Positions 51,074 through 58,860 of a stretch of DNA of 64,000 nucleotides are shown here, one piece after another. Under the pieces are notes generated by a model. The model worked only from the letters and a program-made list of their open reading frames with translations, was not told where the DNA came from and searched no databases. The stretch's first letter is position 1. Every line of letters begins with the position of its first letter. The stretch comes from Lachnospiraceae bacterium (lineage in GTDB: Bacteria; Bacillota; Clostridia; Lachnospirales; Lachnospiraceae). The translations under genes and the position numbers were made by a program. The stretch covers positions 186,001-250,000 of the forward strand of contig JAGAJL010000012.1 in NCBI GenBank assembly GCA_017626095.1, in the 5' to 3' direction.

Positions 51074-52489
51074 ATGGAAGAAAACGAGAGAGTGTATCAG
51101 AAAACAGAAGATGTCCAGATTAAGAAAATGGGCATGAGTGTATTGGGTGGTTTGTTATTCGGGCTGGTCGCGGGACTGGTCATAATTGTCATTCTGGTTG
51201 TTTTTAAGCAGGAAGTTATGCCGGATGCCGGCGAGCCGGTTGCTAAAATTGAAACAACGGATGGTGGCAGTTTATCGGATATTTCAGGACAAAATGAAGG
51301 GAAGCAACCGGCAGATTCGTCTGGCGAAAATACAGCTGATGATAAGGATTTGCATGAGGTAACAAGTGGCGGTGAAAATGGTGCTGATGAAACCAGCGAT
51401 ATTAACGAAATGAATTCCGATTCTGAAATTGATATGACGGATGCCACAGATTCCAAAGCAACGGTTGTGACCGATGTAACAGAAGTCGTTGACAGGGTAA
51501 TGCCCTGCGTTGTATCAATATTCGGTACTTACACGATGGAAGATGATTTTTGGGGCTATCTTTATGATTATGAAGCAGAAGGCGGTGGTTCCGGCATTAT
51601 TGTCGGAGAAAATGATACTGAACTTTTAATTGCCACCAATAATCATGTTGTGGAAGATTCAGAGGAGCTTACGGTTCAGTTTATTGATGATTCGGTTGCA
51701 TCTGCCTCTGTAAAAGGAACAGATAAAGATATGGATCTGGCTGTTATTGCCATCAATCTGTCAGACTTGGATCCGGCAACCAAAAAAATGATTCGGATTG
51801 CCACATTGGGTAATTCAGATTATCTGAAGGTGGGAGAACCGGCCATTGCAATAGGAAATGCGCTTGGATACGGACAGTCTGTGACAACCGGAGTAATCAG
51901 TGCGGTAAACAGAGCATATACAGATAAAGAAGGTCCGCTCTATGGTACAGAAAACAGCAAGGATATCTCATCACAGGTCAAATACCTGATTCAGACAGAT
52001 GCAGCGATTAATCCGGGTAATTCCGGTGGTGCGCTTTTGAATGTCCGAGGTGAGGTTATTGGCATTAATTCCAGTAAAATTGCGGATTATGCGACCGAGG
52101 GAATGGGATATGCCATTCCGATTTCAACAGCGGAGCCGATTTTAAAAGACCTGATGCAGAAGAAAACAAAGCCTGCAGAGAAACGCGGTGATTCTGCATA
52201 TCTGGGAATCAGTGGTATGGCGGTTACCGGTGAAATATTAGAAAAATATAACCTGAAAGAAGGAATTTATATTACGCAGGTATTTGATAAAACGCCTGCT
52301 CAGAAAGCCGGAATTCGTAAAGGGGATATTTTGTTGGAAATTGACGGATATACAGTGGGTGACATGGATGACCTGACAGAAGTATTGTCTTATTATGAAG
52401 AAGGTGATACGGTTACGGTCAATTTGCTGACACGGACATCGGATGGTTATCAGGCCTTTGATACAACCGTGAAACTTGGAGGAAAATAA
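51074..52489 (+). CDS. HtrA/DegP-like membrane-anchored serine protease
   Basis: 471 residues. Helix at about 22-46, an acidic Ser/Asp/Glu-rich linker (50-130), a trypsin-like domain with His191 (TNNHVV), Asp221 (KDMDLAVI) and Ser317 (NPGNSGGAL), then one PDZ domain (about 375-465, FDKTPAQKAGIRKGDILLEIDG). It degrades or refolds damaged exported proteins. The stop overlaps the ATG of the ClpX-like gene by one base (TAATG), so the two are coupled. Confidence 0.94.
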   Translation: MEENERVYQKTEDVQIKKMGMSVLGGLLFGLVAGLVIIVILVVFKQEVMPDAGEPVAKIETTDGGSLSDISGQNEGKQPADSSGENTADDKDLHEVTSGGENGADETSDINEMNSDSEIDMTDATDSKATVVTDVTEVVDRVMPCVVSIFGTYTMEDDFWGYLYDYEAEGGGSGIIVGENDTELLIATNNHVVEDSEELTVQFIDDSVASASVKGTDKDMDLAVIAINLSDLDPATKKMIRIATLGNSDYLKVGEPAIAIGNALGYGQSVTTGVISAVNRAYTDKEGPLYGTENSKDISSQVKYLIQTDAAINPGNSGGALLNVRGEVIGINSSKIADYATEGMGYAIPISTAEPILKDLMQKKTKPAEKRGDSAYLGISGMAVTGEILEKYNLKEGIYITQVFDKTPAQKAGIRKGDILLEIDGYTVGDMDDLTEVLSYYEEGDTVTVNLLTRTSDGYQAFDTTVKLGGK

Positions 52490-54552
52490 TGGCTAGTTTT
52501 TTTGATTTTTTAAACAACTCAGATAAATCGAATGCAAATGATAAAAAGACTTCTAATACCGAATCTAATCATATGGAAAACAGAACAGATGAAAAAAAGT
52601 CGGCAGAGGATATGCCGAAGAATCAGTCTGATGAAAATATTACGGCAGAAGATACGGACATGAATCATAACAACATGGATGATACTATGAAAAATGTATC
52701 AGATGAAGTCGTATTCTTTGATGAAGATGATTTTTCGGAAGAAGAGGAAAACGATTCGTTTTTAAATGATTTTGATTCTTCTGATGATTATGATGATGAA
52801 GCTTCACAAAAAAGATATATCAAACCGGAAAATGATTTCAGAGAAGTTGTGGAAAAGGATGATGCTCCCTTATTTGATATGAGTGCCGGAGACGATGACT
52901 TTGACGATGATGACTTTGATGATTCGGATGATTTGACGGATGCAGATAGAAAAGCAGATAAAAAGATTTCCGGTAATGATACCAAAGAACAATTTGTTGT
53001 CGAAGAAGCAGACGATGATATATCAGATGAATTACTGGTTGATGATGAAGCTCCTTTAGAAGACGAATTTGTTATCGATGATAAGAATGATGATAATAAA
53101 GAAGACAATGACAATGACGGTGACGACGAAGACGACGATGACGAATATGACAATGTATGTTTCATCTGTCACAGACCGGAAAGTGTCACCGGTAAACAGT
53201 TTAAGATGCCGCAGAATATCTGTATTTGTGATGACTGTATGCATAAAACTATGGATGCAATCAGCCAGTATGATTATTCTGCACTGGATGATCCGTCATT
53301 GTTCGGACCGATGTCAGGATTTGATATGGCTTCCATGTTAAACGGAAATAATTCCGATGACAAAGATGAAAAGAAAGGAACTCCTAAAGGATTTCCCAAT
53401 ATTCGTTTTGTGAATCTGAATGATTTGCAGGGAGAAAGCTTAAATTCCAAACGTTCAAAATTAAAGAAACGTAAAAAAACGGATAAGCCGTTGATTGATA
53501 TTAAGAATATTCCCGCACCGCATGAAATAAAAGCCAAATTGGATGAATTTGTTGTCGGTCAGGAAAAGGCCAAAAAGGTGATGTCGGTTGCTGTTTATAA
53601 TCATTATAAGCGTGTAGCTACCAATACCATGGATGAGATTGAGATTGAAAAGTCCAATATGCTGATGATTGGACCGACCGGCTGTGGTAAAACCTATCTG
53701 GTTAAAACGCTTGCCAAGCTTTTAGATGTTCCGCTTGCCATTGCCGATGCTACCAGTCTGACAGAGGCCGGATATATCGGTGACGATATCGAAAGTGTTT
53801 TGTCAAAGCTTCTGGCCGCAGCGGATAATGATGTGGACAGAGCTGAGATGGGTATTGTTTTTATTGATGAAATTGATAAGATTGCCAAAAAGCAAAATAC
53901 CAATTCCCGGGATGTATCCGGAGAGTCAGTCCAGCAGGGTATGTTAAAACTGTTGGAGGGAGCGGATATTGAAGTTCCGGTGGGTGCCAGCAGCAAGAAT
54001 GCCATGGTTCCGCTTACGACCATCAATACACGTAATATTTTATTTATCTGCGGCGGAGCGTTTCCGGAACTGGATGAGATTATCAAACAGCGTCTTTCCA
54101 AACAGAGTTCCATTGGTTTCGATGCGGTATTAAAAGATACGTATGATAAAGAAAAAAATATCCACAATCAGGTTACGATTGAGGATTTGAGAAAATTTGG
54201 TATGATACCCGAATTTCTGGGCCGTCTTCCGATTTTATTTACACTGGACGGCTTAACAGAAGAAATGCTGGTTGCGATTTTAAACGAACCAAAGAATGCT
54301 ATTTTGAAACAGTATCAGAAGCTGTTGGCATTGGATGAAGTGGATTTGCACTTTGATGACAGTGCATTGCATGCCATCGCCAAAAAGGCTATGGAAAAAG
54401 ATACTGGGGCACGTGCGCTTCGGGCAATCATCGAGGAATTTATGCTGGATATTATGTATGAAATACCCAAAGATGATAATATCGGTACTGTAACCATTAC
54501 CGGAGATTATATCGAAGGTAAAGGCGGTCCGATTATTGAAATTCGCGGATAG
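52489..54552 (+). CDS. ClpX-like AAA+ unfoldase with long acidic N-terminal extension
   Basis: 687 residues against about 415-430 for normal ClpX. Residues of about 20-220 are low-complexity, rich in Asp/Glu. Then comes a C4 zinc motif (Cys224, Cys227, Cys247, Cys250) and the AAA+ core: Walker A GPTGCGKT at 395-402, TEAGYIGDD (pore loop), VFIDEIDKIAKKQ, sensor region, and the ClpP-docking loop IGF at 542-544. It should unfold proteins for ClpP or act alone. The acidic arm and coupling to HtrA suggest a specialised paralogue rather than the housekeeping ClpX, which normally sits beside clpP. Confidence 0.92.
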   Translation: MASFFDFLNNSDKSNANDKKTSNTESNHMENRTDEKKSAEDMPKNQSDENITAEDTDMNHNNMDDTMKNVSDEVVFFDEDDFSEEEENDSFLNDFDSSDDYDDEASQKRYIKPENDFREVVEKDDAPLFDMSAGDDDFDDDDFDDSDDLTDADRKADKKISGNDTKEQFVVEEADDDISDELLVDDEAPLEDEFVIDDKNDDNKEDNDNDGDDEDDDDEYDNVCFICHRPESVTGKQFKMPQNICICDDCMHKTMDAISQYDYSALDDPSLFGPMSGFDMASMLNGNNSDDKDEKKGTPKGFPNIRFVNLNDLQGESLNSKRSKLKKRKKTDKPLIDIKNIPAPHEIKAKLDEFVVGQEKAKKVMSVAVYNHYKRVATNTMDEIEIEKSNMLMIGPTGCGKTYLVKTLAKLLDVPLAIADATSLTEAGYIGDDIESVLSKLLAAADNDVDRAEMGIVFIDEIDKIAKKQNTNSRDVSGESVQQGMLKLLEGADIEVPVGASSKNAMVPLTTINTRNILFICGGAFPELDEIIKQRLSKQSSIGFDAVLKDTYDKEKNIHNQVTIEDLRKFGMIPEFLGRLPILFTLDGLTEEMLVAILNEPKNAILKQYQKLLALDEVDLHFDDSALHAIAKKAMEKDTGARALRAIIEEFMLDIMYEIPKDDNIGTVTITGDYIEGKGGPIIEIRG

Positions 54553-54600
54553 TTCCTATAATTGCTGCATAGACTGATAAAAAAGGTTTATGGTGCAATT

Positions 54601-56382
54601 ATGGATTTATGTAATTATCGTATTTTATCGGAGGATTATCGGGATATCCCATTGGGATTTGATATATCCTCCGGTTCTTTATTTCCGGGAGATCCAGTCA
54701 GTTCTGACAAATGTGTCATCAAAATATTGGACAATTTATTTATATTATATGTGGCGGCATCTTCGGTGCCGCCTTTAAACAGCGCAGAATACCGGTATCA
54801 GTATATTCCCAAGTGTTACGGATTGCAAAGTGATTTGTCCGTCTTAAATTCGGCAGGAATTCTTCAGGTAAACAGGGAACCCTTAAATTTAACCGGAAGA
54901 GGCGTCTTGCTTGGGTTTCTGGATACGGGAATCAGATACCGGCTTCCGGCTTTTTTAAATGAAGATGGAACCACAAGAATTGCTGCAGTCTGGGACCAGA
55001 CGGCGATACAAAGTGATACAGATCCGGACAATGAAATCGAAATGCCGATGGATGGTACGGCAGCGGATGATACCAAAATGCCAGATTCGGAACAGAACAA
55101 AAAGTTTCGTGCGCCTGAGGGCTTCTATTACGGTGTGGAATATACCAGAGAGGATATTAATGAAAATCTTCGGGAGAATGGTCCGCTTTTGTTTACGGAT
55201 GAAGACGGGCATGGTACCAAAATGATTTCGGCTGCTTGTGGGTATGATAGGACAAACGGATTTGCCGGTGCGGCAAAGGATGCGGATATTGCGGTTGTGA
55301 AATTGAAACAATGCAAACAGTACATGAGAGAGTTTTACAGCATTGGGGATGATGTACTCTGCTATCAGGAGACGGATGTCATGCTTGCCTTAAGCTATCT
55401 GGATCAACTGGCATCGAAGCTTGGAAAACCGCTTGTCATCTGTATTGCTTTGGGAACAACGATGGGCTCACATGATGGTTCGTCGCTCTTGGATGGATAT
55501 CTGGATATTCTTGCCCGGAAAAGAAACCGGTGTGTGGTAATCGGAGGCGGCAATGAGGGGAATACTTCGGGACATTATGAAGGGAATCTTTTTCCTTCTT
55601 ATTCCGGCATAAAGAATTATGATGAAATGGAACTATTGATTGGGGATGGTGAGCCGGGGTTCTATATGGAAATCTGGGGACAAATTCCCGGTATATATAC
55701 GATTTCTCTGACATCGCCGGGCGGAGAAACGATACCGGAAATACCGTACCGGCTTGGGCAGAGTTTAGAATTTGGTTTTATTTATTCGGAATCCAGGGTT
55801 GTGATTGATTATGTACCTGTAGATTTAGGAAATGGGCAGCAACTGTTCACACTTCGTTTTATTAGACCGGTTCCCGGAATTTGGAAAATTCGTGTTTTTG
55901 CCGGAGATGGAGAAGGCATCGTCCATTCATGGCTCCCGCTTCGACAGTTTTTAAAAAGTGAAACATATTTTTTACGTCCCAGTCCTTATGAGACTATCAC
56001 AGAGCCAGCATACAGTCGGGCAACCTTAGCTGTATCAAGCTATAACAGCGCGGATCAAAGCTTTTATTTAAACAGTGGCCGCGGGTTTTCGATAGATGGC
56101 TTTATCGTTCCTTCAATCGCGGCACCGGGAGTATTGGTACCAACTGTAATGGGAGCGGAAACGGGATCCAGTATGGCTGCAGCCATAACGGCGGGAGCGG
56201 CTGCGGATTTTATGCAATGGGCCGTTGTGGAGGGCAGAGATATAACAATCAATACCCAAAGTATTAAAAATCTTTTTATTCGCGGCGCTACACGAAAAAA
56301 AGAGCTGTATTATCCTTCCCGGGAATGGGGATATGGAACCCTAAATCTGGAGGGAGTGTTTGATGTTCTTGCCGGGCTGTGA
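54601..56382 (+). CDS. S8 subtilisin-like protease, Csp-like
   Basis: 593 residues. Catalytic Asp108 (LGFLDTGI), His204 (DGHGTKM) and Ser524 (GSSMAAAITAGAA). The opening ILSEDYRDIPL, the long insert between His and Ser and AAITAGA after the Ser match the Csp family of clostridial germination proteases and their vegetative relatives. No signal peptide is seen. All three catalytic residues are present, so it should be active. ATG 54601 is chosen from family length; an in-frame TTG at 54562 is possible. It follows the ClpX-like gene by 48 bases. Confidence 0.9.
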   Translation: MDLCNYRILSEDYRDIPLGFDISSGSLFPGDPVSSDKCVIKILDNLFILYVAASSVPPLNSAEYRYQYIPKCYGLQSDLSVLNSAGILQVNREPLNLTGRGVLLGFLDTGIRYRLPAFLNEDGTTRIAAVWDQTAIQSDTDPDNEIEMPMDGTAADDTKMPDSEQNKKFRAPEGFYYGVEYTREDINENLRENGPLLFTDEDGHGTKMISAACGYDRTNGFAGAAKDADIAVVKLKQCKQYMREFYSIGDDVLCYQETDVMLALSYLDQLASKLGKPLVICIALGTTMGSHDGSSLLDGYLDILARKRNRCVVIGGGNEGNTSGHYEGNLFPSYSGIKNYDEMELLIGDGEPGFYMEIWGQIPGIYTISLTSPGGETIPEIPYRLGQSLEFGFIYSESRVVIDYVPVDLGNGQQLFTLRFIRPVPGIWKIRVFAGDGEGIVHSWLPLRQFLKSETYFLRPSPYETITEPAYSRATLAVSSYNSADQSFYLNSGRGFSIDGFIVPSIAAPGVLVPTVMGAETGSSMAAAITAGAAADFMQWAVVEGRDITINTQSIKNLFIRGATRKKELYYPSREWGYGTLNLEGVFDVLAGL

Positions 56383-56390
56383 TATTCTGT

Positions 56391-56525
56391 TGTTGAATAT
56401 AGAAAAGGAAATGTTCGATAATGGTAAAATAATAGAAAAAGGAATATATGATAAACGATGAAATAATAAAAGAAGGAATATTTTACAATCGATGAAATAA
56501 TAGAAGAAGGGATATTTGCTAATCG
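56391..56525 (+). repeat. 34-bp tandem repeats upstream of lspA
   Basis: Units of the form atgaaataataraagaaggr followed by atattt...aatcg start at about 56421 (37 bases), 56458 and 56492, with a weaker copy near 56393. Non-coding. Confidence 0.8.
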
Positions 56526-56603
56526 TATAGTACTCCAAATAGGAAGCTTGAAAACGAATGCAAGATAATCGGAAAGATGAAAACAGAAGGAGAAATATAT
56601 CAT

Positions 56604-57062
56604 ATGACGACATGGATTGCGGTTTTGATTGCTGCTTGTGAGCATGTGATCAAGCAGGTGCGGGAGAAAAACGGAAAAGAAGGCGAGCATATTATCGGTT
56701 TTTCCAAAATGCCTTTTTTAAAAGATAAAGTATATTTGACTAAATATCACAATTATGGGGCTTTTTTAAATCTGGGAAGCAAACATCCGGAATTTATAAA
56801 GGGATTGTCAGTATGTCTCTGCATCCTTTGTTTTCTTTTGTATATTTTTTCATTTGGAAAAAAAGGAAAACAATTATTACGTACGGGGCTTGCCGTTTTG
56901 CTGGGCGGAGCTTTTTCCAATACCTATGACCGTATGACTAAGGGATATGTGGTTGATTATTTCGGTTTTGAGGTAAAAAATGATAAAATCAGAAATTTGG
57001 TTTTTAATATCTCTGATTTTTGTATTATGATAGGTGCCGCAATCACCGTATTGTTTATTTGA
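56604..57062 (+). CDS. lspA: Divergent signal peptidase II (LspA-like)
   Basis: 152 residues from ATG 56604, set by AGAAGGAG at 56585-56592. Four hydrophobic segments. The catalytic Asp pair is kept: Asp118 in NTYDRMTKGYVVDYFGF and Asp138 in FNISDFCIMIGA, with Asn106, Asp109 and Arg110 conserved. The N-terminal motif is changed (CEHVIKQ where DQxTK is usual) and a 15-residue loop is longer than normal. It probably cleaves prolipoproteins, maybe as a second, specialised copy. The MITE-like element begins directly at its stop codon. Confidence 0.82.
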   Translation: MTTWIAVLIAACEHVIKQVREKNGKEGEHIIGFSKMPFLKDKVYLTKYHNYGAFLNLGSKHPEFIKGLSVCLCILCFLLYIFSFGKKGKQLLRTGLAVLLGGAFSNTYDRMTKGYVVDYFGFEVKNDKIRNLVFNISDFCIMIGAAITVLFI

Positions 57063-57463
57063 ACTTTCTCCCTTATTGCCGTGGGCGTGGTCGAAAATCA
57101 TGTGAAACGCGAATATATTGCGCTTGCAGACCGCTTTTGCAGACGCTCTGCCCGCGCTTCTCACAAAGTATTAATTAAATGCCCGGTTTCAAAACTCAGA
57201 CTACGTCTTCAAACAGTTGAAACCGGGCATTATTTTTGTTCGCTATGCCGCTAAGAAAGGCACAAAACCTCGTAAAAGCCGGCAGGCAAAGATATATAAT
57301 TTCTGTTTGGACGACAGGCTATGTCCCCAAAGTTGCGAATAATAAAAAATGAGAAGCATGGGCAGAGAAAAACGTCTGCAATTAAGGTCAAAAGCGCAAT
57401 ATATTCGCGTTTTTACATGTTGATTTTCGACCACGCCCACGGCGATATAAGGGAGAAATTTGA
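57058..57463. mobile_element. MITE-like element with long imperfect terminal inverted repeats
   Basis: 57063-57163 and 57350-57458 are inverted copies: ttctcccttat, gccgtgggcgtggtcgaaaa and acgcgaatatattgcgc on the left match the reverse complement on the right, continuing less exactly through gcagacg and ctctgccc to cttctca. TTTGA flanks both ends (57058-57062 and 57459-57463), consistent with a 5-base target duplication; the left copy contains the lspA stop. The element carries no transposase and encloses a terminator hairpin. It fills most of the 539-base gap between lspA and the carbamate-kinase-like gene. Confidence 0.55.
57178..57237 (+). terminator. Long-stem terminator, copy 1 of a duplicated hairpin
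   Basis: AATGCCCGGTTTCAA (57178-57192) pairs perfectly with TTGAAACCGGGCATT (57217-57231); AGAC-tac-GTCT forms a small inner hairpin; ATTTTT follows. Serves lspA. Confidence 0.8.
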
Positions 57464-57503
57464 TAATTGTAGATTTGCAATGGGCTTTTCGTATGCGACG
57501 ATA

Positions 57504-57532
57504 TTGCGAAAGAAGGCTTCATTTGCTATACT
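57504..57532 (+). promoter_or_regulatory. Sigma-A promoter with extended -10 for the carbamate-kinase-like gene
   Basis: TTGCGA (57504-57509), 17-base spacer ending TGC, TATACT (57527-57532). Expected start near 57539, about 62 bases before the ATG. Confidence 0.7.
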
Positions 57533-57601
57533 AAGGTGTAAGTAAAATGATACTTTGATATGATCAAAATATGAAAAGAAACAAACAAGGCAGGTAGGAT
57601 T

Positions 57602-58537
57602 ATGAGCAAGAAGAAAGTAGTTGTTTCATTAGGTCATCAGGCATTAGGATATACAATTTCCGAGCAGTGGGATGCCGTAAAAGATACGGCAAGAGCGTTG
57701 GCTGATTTAGTTGAGGCTGATTATCAGTTGACAATTACACACAGTAATGGACCGCAGGTTTCCATGATTCACAAGGCGATGACAGAGTTGCGTCGTATTT
57801 ATATTGATTACAGTCCGGCGCCGATGTGTGTATGTTCGGCCATGAGTCAGGGTTATGTCGGCTATGATATTCAGAATGCTTTAAAGGCAGAATTATTATC
57901 AAGAGGTATTTCTAAGCCTGTTAGTACGATTTTAACGCAGGTTACGGTGGATCCTTATGATGAGGCCTTTTATGAGCCTAAAAAGCTTATAGGACGCTAT
58001 ATGAGTGCTGAGGATGCCGAAATTGAAGTGAAGAAGGGCAATTATGTGCAGGAAATTCCGGGAAAAGGTTTCAGACGCGCTATTGCTGCACCAAAGCCTA
58101 TTGATATTGTGGAGATTGATACGATCCGTCTGCTTGCAGATGCTGATCAGGTTGTCATTGCGTGCGGTGGCGGCGGAATTCCCGTAATTGAGCAAAAACA
58201 TGCTTTAAAAGGCGCTTCAGCCGTTATTGAAAAGGATTGCATCGCCGGAAAATTAGCAAGTGATTTGAAAGTCGACCAGTTAATTATCTTAACAAGCGTT
58301 GATCAGGTATATATCAATTTTGGAAAAGATAATCAGACCGGTATAGATAAAATGAATACGGATCAGGTTAAGGCTTATATTGAAGCAGGAGAATTTGGTG
58401 AGAATGATATGCTTCCCAAGATGGAGGCTGCCCTTGATTATCTTGGCAAAGTTCCGACAGGAAGTGTTTTGATTACTTCTATTGATAAAGCTGCAAAAGC
58501 TGTCAAAGGAAAAGCCGGAACGTTAATTACGGTGTAA
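57602..58537 (+). CDS. Carbamate kinase-like protein
   Basis: 311 residues, amino-acid kinase fold, normal size for carbamate kinase (ATP + carbamate to carbamoyl phosphate, or the reverse for ATP synthesis). Family landmarks: THSNGPQVS, SPAPMCVCSAMSQGYVGY, LTQVTVDPYDEAF, VIACGGGGIPV, KDCIAGKLASDL and GSVLITS near the C-terminus. The usual N-terminal GGNAL is GHQALG and HGNGPQVG is HSNGPQVS, so the phosphate-binding loops are altered. No arginine deiminase or ornithine transcarbamylase gene is adjacent. It is flanked by its own promoter and terminator. Confidence 0.85.
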   Translation: MSKKKVVVSLGHQALGYTISEQWDAVKDTARALADLVEADYQLTITHSNGPQVSMIHKAMTELRRIYIDYSPAPMCVCSAMSQGYVGYDIQNALKAELLSRGISKPVSTILTQVTVDPYDEAFYEPKKLIGRYMSAEDAEIEVKKGNYVQEIPGKGFRRAIAAPKPIDIVEIDTIRLLADADQVVIACGGGGIPVIEQKHALKGASAVIEKDCIAGKLASDLKVDQLIILTSVDQVYINFGKDNQTGIDKMNTDQVKAYIEAGEFGENDMLPKMEAALDYLGKVPTGSVLITSIDKAAKAVKGKAGTLITV

Positions 58538-58572
58538 GATATTTTTGTGATATACTCATAAAGCATTTATTA

Positions 58573-58631
58573 AATGCCTGGTTTCAAAACTCAGACTTTG
58601 TCTTCTGAAAGTTGAAACCGGGCATTTTTTT
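58573..58631 (+). terminator. Long-stem terminator, copy 2 of a duplicated hairpin
   Basis: AATGCCTGGTTTCAA pairs with TTGAAACCGGGCATT with one T-G pair, inner AGAC-ttt-GTCT kept, T run after. About 80 percent identical to 57171-57255 over 85 bases. Confidence 0.85.
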
Positions 58632-58810
58632 ATTTGCATATGTCGCTAAGTGCCGAGGCATACCGAATGTGGCAGGAGAGAGAAAAAGTATGCCCGCAAT
58701 GGAAGAAGAAGCATGTCTGGGGCATACCCAGAGAAGCTAGTGAAAGAAAAAGTATGTCCGGAGCGAGAAATCGGCATGCGAAATAAAGGGTGAAAGAACA
58801 GACTAAATAA

Positions 58811-58846
58811 AAAACCACAACATTCAGAAATGCTGTGGTTTTGTTG
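58811..58846. terminator. Bidirectional terminator between convergent genes
   Basis: AAAACCACAACAT and ATGCTGTGGTTTT pair with one mismatch around tcagaa; A-rich on one side and T-rich on the other, so it can stop transcription from both directions. Confidence 0.8.
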
Positions 58847-58860
58847 TTTGAAAAATGTTA

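Larger units (their letters stand above)
58538..58860 (+). other. 323-bp convergent intergenic region
   Basis: Holds the second copy of the duplicated hairpin, an imperfect internal repeat (agagaaaaagtatgcccg and aaagaaaaagtatgtccg near 58677 and 58743), and a bidirectional terminator. No coding frame was accepted. Confidence 0.75.

Noticed and set aside
57243-57545. Small genes inside the inverted-repeat element
   Set aside because: The short open frames on both strands lack ribosome binding sites and lie largely within the inverted repeats.
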